Assembly: GCA_001247695.2 (NCBI GenBank)
Contig: LGRX02003627.1
Location: forward strand, 1 to 64,000
Source of the DNA: Cymbomonas tetramitiformis
Taxonomy: Eukaryota > Chlorophyta > Pyramimonadophyceae > Pyramimonadales > Pyramimonadaceae
DNA: 64,000 bases
Direction: 5' to 3'
Position 1 is the first letter of the stretch. Each line of letters opens with the position of its first letter. A program made the position numbers and the translations under genes. Below the pieces are notes generated by a model. That model saw only the letters and a program-made list of their open reading frames with translations, had not been told where the DNA came from and did no database searches. Below are positions 42,405-52,200 of the stretch, in pieces.

Positions 42405-43985
42405 CTTTTCGGGCCCTGAAAACGACTTTCTGGCCCTGAAAATGAAGTCAGGCCCTGAAAACGACTTTTCAGGGCCCGCAAATGACTTTTCAGGGCCCGA
42501 AAGCGACTTTTCAGGCCCTGAAAGCGACTTTTCAGGCCCTGAAACTGCTTTTCAGGCCCTGAACACGAGTTTTCAGGCCCTGAAAATGAATTCAGGCCCT
42601 GAAAACGACTTTTCAGGGCCCGCAAATGACTTTTCAGGGCCTGAAAAGGTCTTTCAGGGCCTGAATAGGTCTTTCAGGGCCTGAAAAGGCCTTTCAGGTC
42701 CTGAAATCGCCTTTTCAGGGCCTGAATAGGTAGGCCTTTCAGGTCATTTTCAGGCCCTGAAATCGCCTTTTCGGGCCCTGAGACTGCTTTTCGGGCCCTG
42801 AAAACGACTTTTCAGGCCCTGAAAATGAAGCCAGGCCCTGAAAACGACTTTTCAGGGCCTGAAAATGCCTTTCAGGGCCTGAAAAGGTCTTTCAGGGCCT
42901 GAATAGGTCTTTCAGGGCCTGAAAAGGCCTTTCAGGTCCTGAAATCGCCTTTTCAGGGCCTGAAAAGGCCTTTCAGGTCCTGAAATCGCCTTTTCAGGGC
43001 CTGAAAAGGCCTTTCAGGTCCTGAAATCGCCTTTTCAGGGCCTGAATAGGGCTTTCAGGGCATTTTCAGGCCCTGAAATCGCCTTTTCGGGTCCTGAAAC
43101 TGCTATTCGGGCCCCGAAACTGCTTTTCGGACCCTGAAACTGCTTTTCGGGCCCTGAAAACGACTTTTCTGGCCCTGAAAATGAAGTCAGGCCCTGAAAA
43201 CGACTTTTCAGGGCCTGAAAAACGACTTTTCAGGGCCCGCAAATGACTTTTCATGGCCCGAAAACGACTTTTCAGGGCCTGAAAAGGGCTTTCAGGACCT
43301 GAAAGCGACTTTTCAGGGCCTGAAAAGGGCTTTCAGGGCCTGATAAGGCCTTTCAGGACCTGAAAACGACTTTTCAGGCCCTGAAACTGCTTTTCAGGCC
43401 CTGAAACCGCTTTTCAGGCCCTGAACACGAGTCTTCAGGCCCTGAAAATGAATTCAGGCCCTGAAAACGAGTCTTCAGGCCCTGAAAATGAATTCAGAGG
43501 CCTGAAAACGAGTTTTCAGGCCCCTGAAAATGAATTCAGAGGCCTGAAAACGAGTTTTCAGGCCCCTGAAAATGAATTCAGGCCCTGAAAACGAGTTTTC
43601 AGGCCCCTGAAAATGAATTCAGGCCCTGAAAACGAGTTTTCAGGCCCCTGAAAACGAGTTTTCAGGCCCCTGAAAATGAATTCAGGCCCTGAAAACGAGT
43701 TATCGGGCCCCTGAAAATGAATTCAGGCCCTGAAAACGACTTTTCAGGCCCCTGAAAATGAATTCAGGCCCTGAAAATGAATTCAGGCCCTGAAAACGAC
43801 TTTTCAGGGCCTGAAAATGCCTTTCAGGTCCTGAAAAGGTCTTTCAGGGCCTGAAAAGAGGCCTTTCAGGTCCTGAAATCGCTTTTTCAGGGCCTGAATA
43901 GGCCTTTCAGGGCATTTTCAGGCCCTGAAAACGTATTTTCAGGGCTGAACGTCTTTTTAGGCCCTGAAAATACATTCCAGGGCAC
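42405..43985. repeat. Palindromic GGGCCTGAAA satellite, about 1.6 kb
   Basis: Some seventy units of about 20-24 bp built on CTTTTCAGGGCCTGAAAA, itself an inverted repeat, with spacers such as ACGA, TCGC, TGCC, AGGT and ATGAATT. Neighbouring units differ in spacer type and form higher-order blocks (the ATGAATTCAGGCCCTG block dominates 43490-43800). Each unit can form a small hairpin on either strand. Open frames across it (SGPE repeats) are by-products. Confidence 0.93.
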
Positions 43986-44377
43986 TTCATTGCAAGTTAT
44001 GCATGCACCCCGTCACACCTATACTCATCTTATCCATTATTAAGTGTACTCGGGCAAGTGACGGGCATTCCTCCCAAGTAGACAACCCTCTGGAAGGGTA
44101 TTCAACCTATAATTGCCGCTTAACACCGCTACTCAACCCCCCTTGCTTTCCACGGTGTGTGGCTAAGGATTGAATCAAGAAAGTTGCCTCCTTGCTTGGA
44201 ATGCCCATGGCCCGCCACAACAAGAGATCCACACAAGATTTGGGCTGCCAACCCGATACCTTTGTGCAGTCGGGGACTTGCCCACACTCTCCTTGCCACG
44301 GTCACATTTCTGAAACACATGCTTTTTGCCCCTCATACATATACATATACATCGATATACATTTACCAAGCCACCTA

Positions 44378-44953
44378 CAGTAATCACTCACCTTTAAGAA
44401 AACCGGAGAATTGGGGTCAGCCAGCTATTCTCACCAATCAGCGTACCCCTCCCCCCCCCGCCAGCGCCAGCGTCCTATGGAATCGCGAAGAATTAGCAAT
44501 CGCGATCTCTTGATCCAGCCAGCTTATTTCTTAGCCGTAGACGGTTCACTCACCCCAGCTCAGCCAGTTTCTTAAAAATCTTAAAAATCATCGCTGAGGT
44601 TGAGATTGATATGGTTTCTAGTGTGATAATAACTTTCATGTGCCATCGATATTTCCGAAGTGCATCTTGCAAAGCACATTAAAAATGTTGTATCGCATGA
44701 TAACTTTTGAAACATAAGAGTCGTGGGGGTTAAATGGATATCAGTTGAAAATGCCCCAGCCAAGTTTTCTTAACATAAGAAATTGGAAAATCGCCTAAAA
44801 TTCTCTTCAGCCAGCACCCATATTTCTTATTTTCGAGTATTACATAGCTCAAAAAAACCAGCCAGCTATTCTCGACAACTTCGGTACCCCCCCCCAAAGA
44901 AAAGGCTGGCTGGTTTCTTATCGCCGGGTTTTCTTAAAGGTGAGTGATTACTG
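44378..44953. mobile_element. Mariner-like MITE, 576 bp, TA target duplication
   Basis: Perfect terminal inverted repeats of 27-28 bp begin CAGTAATCACTCACC and continue TTTAAGAAAACC at both ends (44378 and, inverted, to 44953). The dinucleotide TA flanks each end (44376-44377, 44954-44955). CAGT ends and TA duplication are the signature of Tc1/mariner elements. No transposase is encoded, so it is non-autonomous. Inside are two direct copies of CCAGCCAGCTATTCTC, each leading to a C-run. Confidence 0.85.
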
Positions 44954-45324
44954 TACCAACCTAAGCACATCTCTCTAATCATTCGCGACCTACGTTCTAT
45001 CATGGATGCATCTTTCACATATTCGTGGCTAATTCCAATGTGTGCACTACGTCTTCGGATATGTCCATGTGATTTGCTCGATGTACTCGCCCGTGGTCAG
45101 CCTGCATAGAAGGCCCCTTAGCCACAACATGCCATACCATCAATCGCAACCGACAACGCTAACAATATGATGGGGGATGTTGGGGCATGCTGAAGCATAC
45201 TGGCGGCACGTTGGGGGCACGTCGGGTGCATGTCGGGGGCTTGTTGGTGGTGTGAACTGTGAAGGGGCATGCGCAGAATATGCAAGGGCATGAATGCAGA
45301 TAAATTATGGGTGCCGGCAACGAT
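44954..45324. other. No gene seen
   Basis: Unique-looking sequence between the MITE and the next minisatellite, with no supported frames. Confidence 0.4.
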
Positions 45325-45505
45325 CGATGCAAGGTGAATGCAAGATGAATGCAGGGTGAATGCATGCAAGATGAATGCAAGGTGAATGTATGCAAGGTGA
45401 ATGCAAGGTGATGCAGGGTAAATGCAAGGTGAATGTGTGCAGAGGGAATGCAAGGTGAGTGAATGCAACAAAGTGAATGGATGCAGGGTGATTGCATAGA
45501 TGTGA
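45325..45505. repeat. Short tandem repeat, AATGCAAGGTG type
   Basis: About fourteen irregular 11-13 bp units (GAATGCAAGGT, GAATGCAAGAT). Minus-strand frames with LHSPCIHLA repeats are by-products. Confidence 0.8.
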
Positions 45506-45849
45506 GGAATAGATGTGAGATGTGAGGTCCCTCTGGGTCCCTCTGGATGGGTGCTCCCCACTCCAAGCTTTGGCATGAATCCTGAGCTCCTGTGGAAGCG
45601 ACGGCTCTGATTGTTTTGGGCGGCGGCTGATGGCAAAGATAGCGTTGTCTGAACATAGTGGGAGGGAAGAGAAGAGCGCGCCGCGCTTTGGGAGCTGCTC
45701 AAAGTGGGAGCCAGGAGGGGCAAGCCTCAGTTACCACTCTCATATCATGTCACTGCAGGCTCAGAGGAAACAACGATGCAACTTCCAAGGCGCTGCCGGG
45801 CAGTGTACCTTGACGAAGGAGTGATGTTGAAATTGAAGGGAAAATGCGA

Positions 45850-46360
45850 AAGTGCAATTTTACATATGTCATTTTGCTCTACGTTAGATTTCCAAAATTT
45901 CAATCTCAGCTAATTTTGATCTACGTTAGTTTTCTGATTTCAGTTTTTGGAATGCTTGATTTCAGATTTTTTACATTTGTCATTTTGCTCTACGTTAGAT
46001 TTCCGATTTTCAATTTTGGCTAATTTGGCTCTATGTTGGATGTCAGTTTTCAGTTTTTGGAATGCTCCATTTCAGACTTTTGCATTTGTCATTTTGCTCT
46101 ATGTTAGATTTTCCAAATTTCAATTTTGGCTGATTTTGCTCTACGTTAGATTTCAGGTTTCAGTTTTTTGAATGCTTGATTTCAGATTTTACAAACCAAT
46201 TTCAGATTTTTATATGTGTCATTTTGCTCCACATTAGATTTCCGATTTTCAGTTTTGGCTGATTTTGCTCTACGGTGGATTTCAGATTTCAGTTTTGGAA
46301 TGCTTGATTTCAGATTCTGCTATTGTCATTTTGCTCTACGTTAGATTTCCAAATTTCATC
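45850..46360. repeat. Diverged tandem repeat, about 110-bp unit
   Basis: Four to five units containing CATTTTGCTCTACGTTAGAT, CCGATTTTCAATTTTGGC and TTTTTGGAATGCTTGATTTC. Confidence 0.8.
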
Positions 46361-46361
46361 G

Positions 46362-46510
46362 GTCGATATGCAGCCGATATATCAGCCGATATGCACCCTA
46401 TATATCAGCCGATATGCACCCTATATATCAGCCGATATGCATCCCATACATCAGCCCATATATCAACCGATATGCACCCTATATACCAGCCGATATATCA
46501 GCCGTTGCGG
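46362..46510. repeat. Tandem repeat, CAGCCGATATGCACCC unit
   Basis: About six units of CAGCCGATATATCAGCCGA / GATATGCACCCTATATAT, directly following the previous array. Confidence 0.85.
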
Positions 46511-46534
46511 GTTGGAGCCACAATTCTCTATAGT

Positions 46535-46860
46535 AAGAATCCCCGAAGACGTCGAGAAGACACACAGAAGACATTCGGTACATATTCGATACACTTCAAG
46601 ACGGTACACTTCAAGACCTCCGGCTTGGATTGACGGAACATCTCCGCCGCGGATTCGGGATGTCTACCTAAGCCTTAGGTAGACATTAGAAGACGCGTAG
46701 AAGATCCTCAAAAAAATGAGGAAGACGCCCCGAAGAGGGGTGTTAAGACGTTCCCGGGAACTTCTACAAGTTGCAGATTTCCAGAAGACATGTCTTCCTC
46801 AAAGACATCTCTGGAGGGTAACAAGATGCACAGAAGATATCTGGGATATCTTCCGAATGT
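46535..46860. repeat. AGAAGACGTC repeat cluster, copy 1
   Basis: Irregular copies of AGAAGACAT/AGAAGACGTC and the longer shared block GGTAGACATTAGAAGACGCG at about 46678-46697, which recurs in both orientations at 59.6-59.8 kb. Marks a dispersed repeat family. Confidence 0.7.
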
Positions 46861-47591
46861 TTTTTGGGGTTTTTTGTATTTTTTGAAAAAAAAACTATAA
46901 AAAATCGCGAAAAAACAAAAAAACATATAAGGTGCGCAATATTGGGCAAAACCGTACTGTGAAGGTAGAATTGCAAAAAAACAAGTGGTTTGTTCGGGAG
47001 AGGGTCAAACGTACCAAGTTACTAAGTTAAAACGGCCGCCTAATTTGGTAGAAGAAACTGCTCTTGTTTTAGAGCACCATCGCTCCTAGCAACGGTCGAA
47101 GAGTCGATCACGCGCGCAGTGAGTCGCGTGAGACGTGATGACTGCACGATACCGCGGATAGCAAACCCGGAAAATCTGCCAGCGCTGCGCTGCGCTGGTA
47201 TGGCGCTGGCGTGTGGTCGCGGTCGTGGTCAGGCGTCATCGTCATGCTCATCGTCAGCTAGCATTAGCATCGCATCGCATCGCATCGCATCGTCAGGCCC
47301 AGCGCAGGGGAGTGAGCACGAGCACCGCACCGCACATCGACATGACCGTTCGAGTTTGAATTTTATTTAACGTTGAAGTGAAATTTGCATCTACCACTTT
47401 TACACCTGCATCCAACTCAATTCCACCGCAGCCTCGTTTTCCGCGGACTGCTGCTGGGTGAAGTGGTCCTTTTAAAATAGTTCGCCTAACAGAAAAAACG
47501 TTGCACAACGCAATACTTCAATAGTGATTGCGGGTGCTTTTCGTGCCTTGGTTTTTTTACGCGCACTTCGGCGTGCTTAGCGTCTAATTGA
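46861..47591. other. No gene seen; (CATCG)n run
   Basis: A poly-T/A rich segment (46860-46980) and a short CATCG microsatellite near 47271-47292. No supported frames. Confidence 0.4.
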
Positions 47592-47663
47592 GGTGTGAAC
47601 GAGACAGGTGTTCTCGCTCGTCCTTTGGACGAGATGATGTTGGTTCGATTCCAACTCACACCA
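47592..47663 (+). tRNA. tRNA-like gene with Pol III terminator, anticodon loop unusual
   Basis: 72 bases fold as a cloverleaf: acceptor GGTGTGA/TCACACC (7 of 7 pairs), D arm GAG ... CTC with GG in the loop, anticodon arm CTCGT/ACGAG around loop CCTTTGG, variable loop ATGAT, T arm GTTGG/CCAAC with an exact B box GGTTCGATTCC, discriminator A. A TTTTT terminator follows seven bases later (47671-47675). The loop would give anticodon UUU (Lys) but has C at position 33 and G at 37-38. Base 8 is A, and the A box is weak. It may be a diverged tRNA or a tRNA-derived promoter of the Penelope-like element downstream. Confidence 0.55.
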
Positions 47664-47974
47664 CTAGGCCTTTTTGTTTTCCTTCGGTAATCTTGTATTT
47701 CGTCTCGTACTATTTTTGCCACCAAACGCAAGTGCCGAGGTTACGGGGTCCCGAGGACCCGAGTTTGCCAAAACAATATTTGTAAAAATTTCGCAGTTTT
47801 TGGGACGTGTTTCGCACGATCTCCCTCGACACTGACTATTCAGATCCAGCGGGCTAGTTCTCTAGGTACCGGATCGACGTTTGATCTCACATAAACGTTC
47901 AGGAGAAAACAGAAAAAAGAACACAAAAAAAAAGAAACATATTCAAACTCAAATTTACCATACTAAGTTCTCTA

Positions 47975-49222
47975 ATGGCATCACAACAGCAACCACAGCA
48001 GGAAGGGACTCAAGTTGGAGTCCCAGCCGCCACGGGATTTATGGCGGCGCCCCAACAAAGTCAGCAGGCTCCAGTTACTCCAGTTCCACAACCCCAACAC
48101 GCGATTGGACAGTATACTCCGAATGCTTTTTCTGCATACAACCCAGCCTTCACCACACCAACACCGTCAACCCCCAGTACTGGTGGATTGCAGTACCAAC
48201 TTCCTCTCCAGCAACCAGTGGCGCCGCAGCAGAATGCGGCAGGTTTTCAAGTTAACAATGGACCACCAATTGACCCGCGCACCGGTGGCCCTTATGTCTC
48301 CCGATTTAAGAAAGATTTTGAGGACGAGAAACAAAAAACTGCAAACCTGGAAGCTCAGATTCAAAAAATGGCAGCTGAGCGGGCAGAACTCCAGGCTCAA
48401 CTACTTCGCGCGGAAAATGCAGTGTCCGAGGCAGAACGGACCGTCCTTTTCGAGAAAAGACTGGCAGAGGCACTTCAGGCACAGAAGGCGGATGGCAACC
48501 TCGCAGCAATGGGAGGGGCACTGGCGGATGCGGCGGGAATTACTCGCGCGAAAAAAGCGGTTCACTTTGAACCACTGGCAGAGGAGGTGGTGGTGGTTGA
48601 CGATGAAGGTGTGAAGAAACGGAAGAAGTCGAAGGGCAAGAAGAAGAAGAAGAGGTACAGCAGTTCTGATTCCTCCTCGGACAGTGACAGCAGCGCTGAC
48701 AGGAAGGCACGTCAGCGCCGGAAACGGAAGCAAGGCGCAGAGTTGACCCGCGCCGCCAAATCAATGAGCGCTGGCAGTGGCGGCGTACGAGGAGGCGGCG
48801 GCGGCAGCACTGGTGACAGCCCGGATCCGAAGAACGCCGCTCTTCGTGCGATGCTCAACGCACAGGAGGCGGTTCTCACCGCCCAGCGAGAACAAGCCAG
48901 ACTGGAGGCCGAGGCCCACGCAGCAGCGCTTCACACGGCTGCGGCCTCAGGCGCAGCAGTTCTACCTGCAGTGACAACCCCGACCGTCCGTACAGGGATC
49001 CCACCCCCACCCTCAGTTACTGCGAAGAAGGTGAGCGTGATCGAAGCGAAGGAGATGTCGAGACTTTTCAGGCTGAAACCGAGCTGGGAGGCACTGCGCC
49101 TAGAACTTGTGAAATTTCAGGTGGTCGACCCCAGAGCTGCAATGGAGATGACAAAGACTGAGATCCTATTGGCAGCAACCGAAGCCCACAATGGGGGCTT
49201 CCTCGATCTCCGCAATTTATAG
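47975..49222 (+). CDS. Penelope-like ORF1: coiled-coil, Lys-rich protein (415 aa)
   Basis: ATG at 47975 after an A-rich leader. A Gln/Pro-rich N-terminus (1-110), a coiled coil (EDEKQKTANLEAQIQKMAAE and on, about 114-175), a basic patch then acidic Ser run (KKRKKSKGKKKKKR, SSSDSSSDSDSS, about 216-250), Ala-rich helices and a conserved-looking C-terminal end (SWEALRLELVKFQVVDPRAA). Charge pattern and position suggest an RNA-binding, Gag-like ORF1 protein of the retroelement. TAG at 49220-49222 is the only stop between it and the RT ORF, which is in the same frame. Confidence 0.65.
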   Translation: MASQQQPQQEGTQVGVPAATGFMAAPQQSQQAPVTPVPQPQHAIGQYTPNAFSAYNPAFTTPTPSTPSTGGLQYQLPLQQPVAPQQNAAGFQVNNGPPIDPRTGGPYVSRFKKDFEDEKQKTANLEAQIQKMAAERAELQAQLLRAENAVSEAERTVLFEKRLAEALQAQKADGNLAAMGGALADAAGITRAKKAVHFEPLAEEVVVVDDEGVKKRKKSKGKKKKKRYSSSDSSSDSDSSADRKARQRRKRKQGAELTRAAKSMSAGSGGVRGGGGGSTGDSPDPKNAALRAMLNAQEAVLTAQREQARLEAEAHAAALHTAAASGAAVLPAVTTPTVRTGIPPPPSVTAKKVSVIEAKEMSRLFRLKPSWEALRLELVKFQVVDPRAAMEMTKTEILLAATEAHNGGFLDLRNL

Positions 49223-49255
49223 CGGGGACGCACCCAGCGACAACGGCTGAAAAAA

Positions 49256-52200
49256 GTGCAGGGGATCCTGCGCTTAGTGGAGGAGGCTGTCGAGGAAGTT
49301 GTCGCTGGATGTGAAGGGGAGGGGAGGGAAGGGAAGGTGGAGACGGCTGTTACCTTATCGATGTTTGGTTCGCTGATGTTCTTGGAGTGGGCCGGAATGC
49401 AGCCAAGGTGGTGGCTGCGAAGATTTTTACCGTGGTGGGATGCACTGACGGTGGAGGATTTACGTAGCTGGTTTTCAGGGGGGGCGCGCTACGGGACTTA
49501 TGTCCTAGCGTCAATGGGATCGCGGAAGACTTATGTTGGGAAGTTTTGGTCGGGACCTAGGGCGAGATTGCTGGCGCACTTCAACACTGCGCTGGACCCT
49601 GCGAGAAAGGGAGGGAAGAGGCTGTATGGTGGGCTGAGGGCGAGGGGACTGCATACTTATTTTATGTTGCCACTGAGAACGTACAGGGGGCAGTCTGACT
49701 GCAACGCGGACGAGAAGCTTATTATTGCGAGGACACAGAAGCTTGGGGACACTTTGAACACGGTGGGCGTGCGAAACCGTAGAGTGTCGGCGGGCCGCAC
49801 ACATTATCGCATGACGTGTCGACGTCGACGCCGAGCCGCCGCTCGACTTGGTTCTCGCAGGAACATGTGGCACAGAGCCGCGGGTGACGGTCGCTGGAGG
49901 GCAAAGTACGGAAGCACAGAAACTCAGGGCTACTCGGGTGGTGCGCTGCACCTTGCACTTCGTCGATTGTCGAAGGGCGAGGCGCTCTGCGAGGGAGAGT
50001 GGGACCTGCAGAGCACAGCTGGGGTCTGGAACTTCACGGACTGGGCAGCAGTGAAGCTGAAGTATGGCCAGTCGCAGGCAGTGCTTTTGGACGAGACAGG
50101 AGAGACAGCACTGCAGCAGACTCTCAGCCAGCTCCTCCCAGTACTTAGGAGGGACAATGCCAGGCTTCGACTGCTGTCGATCGTGGTTACAGACTCAGAC
50201 CTATGGGCTCAGCGAGAGGTAAAGCAGCTGGTGAGACGCCCGAAACAGGCATGGAGGAGAGTCCCCAAGTACACCCTTGACAGACTCGTGCGATTATGGC
50301 AGTCAGCGCCCTCAGTCACAGACAAGAAGCAGCTTGCCAGGATCAGAACTTCCTTAGCGGCCACCGCGAAGAAGTCCCATGATTTTATTTTCAGACACTC
50401 TTTTATCTGCAGAGTTCGTTTTCCAGAGGCTCTTAACACGTCAGTAATGAAAGGGTTTCTTCTCCAGTGCGTCGATGCGAAGTTTGCCGAGGGAGCTACG
50501 AGAAATTTCGTTCGCAGAAGAGTGCGGGTGGTAAGAACGGCCAAACGCAAGATCTCTGATGTGTTCTGCAACCTTAGCAAAGTTTCTTTATGTACTGACA
50601 ATGCTTACTGCCGATGTGACAGACTGAGTGCGGATCTGCCCCGCCGGAATGGGCACGTGTGCTTTCGCACTACCGAACTTTCGGGGGAATTCCTGCCACT
50701 TAACAGGAGCTTGCGCGACACTCCAGCGCAGATCGAAGAGACGGCTGATTTTTTGCTCGCGAGTACTACCGATTTTCTTAGTCAACTCACCTTCTTTGAA
50801 ACGGTTTCAACTGCAGCGATTCGGAGGCTTCTCCCCTGGCAATGCTCTGTGGACGGCGGTGCTCGAGTTACTGTGATTGAAAACTTTTCTGACGAGACCT
50901 TTTTTGTAGCAGTTTGCGGTGCTGAGGGACTGAAGGTCCAAGTGACCTGGCACAGATTTATTTTTCTGCTTAAGCGACTCGATGCCTGCGGTGTTGCTCG
51001 GGGTCGGACAAAGACAGCAGTGACAGAGCTTATCCGCGAGCTGGTGCGGAGACTGTGTGCCTGGTCGCAGCTTGTTACGCAGGATTACTGGATTACACCT
51101 TACTTTGTTCAGGACGCGATTCGCTTCTGTTTTTCACTGCTTGATGAGCTTTTTGCCTCGCCGCTAGACGTCAACCTGAACAGCGCAATGTTTTGCACCC
51201 CATATAGCGAGGACACTATTTTCGGAGCTGTTGACAATGCGTACAGAATTTTATGGCACGTTCTTGCCCTCGGGAATCCTATCTATACAGTGTCACATAT
51301 TCGCAGGTGTATTGCCCACGCGATTCTTTCCGCACGCACGACACGAAAACCCGTTCGAATTGTGCTCGTGGTTTCATACTGGGAGCGGTGGGATGAGTGT
51401 GATGGGGTTGAACTGGTGTGCTTGTTGCAAAAGAAGAAGTTCAAATTCTTGGCTCCGCAGAGCGCTCTAGGCTTCACTGATCGGTCGACAGGAGCAAAGT
51501 TCGACGTGGGTATTCTCTTGATCCAGAACAGAGCCGCGGCGAAGCTGAAACCAGTTACTGATCAGGGACTTTCCAGACTTTCTAGAGTAGTGGCGAGTTC
51601 GGTCGATGACCGGGGCGTGATGTATTCGGCTGAGTGGGGTTTGGACTTCTGCTGGAGGTTGGCTATGCAGGTCCGTCCACAGGCTCGTGGATTTGCGGAG
51701 GAGGGCCGGGTCTTGGATCGTTTTCGAAAGCTAATGAAGGGAGGTGTGGCGGCGGGACTCCTCCTGCAATCTTTTGGCGGGGACGTTGCTGCGGCGGTGA
51801 TGAAAGTGGCGGGTAATGAGAAGCAAGCTGCTACCGAAACCGGCGGGATCCCGGCCCTGACAGACGTTTGGCAACTGGCGACGAAGATGTCTGGCTTGGC
51901 TCGGGGACCACTTGACAGGAACGTCGCGGTGGGATTTGGCGTGTGCTGCCAGGTCTACCAAGGCTGGCTCCGTGAGGAACGTGACGGCGGAGGCTATGAG
52001 AGGGTGACAATGGAGAGTGTGGAAGTTGTGAGGAAGATGCGGCTGAGTTTCAGAGCGGCGGGACTTGATCAGGTGGCAACGTTTTTCACTGATGGCGCTT
52101 TCGGTACGCTCTATCTGCTGCTGAAGCACAAGGATTCCTCGTTGTGGGAGAAGAGGCGCCCGGTGGTTCCTTGCTTTGCCTCACCGGACAGAATGCTTCA

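Noticed and set aside
42400..43260. SGPE/LRALKS repeat proteins
   Set aside because: Translation of the GGGCCTGAAA palindromic satellite; no start, promoter or conserved non-repeat part.
42405..43985. CRISPR-like array
   Set aside because: Regular palindromic repeats, but spacers are 3-8 bp and recurrent, and the setting is eukaryotic.
44157..44513. A 118-residue frame overlapping the MITE
   Set aside because: It crosses the MITE left end and has no conserved features.
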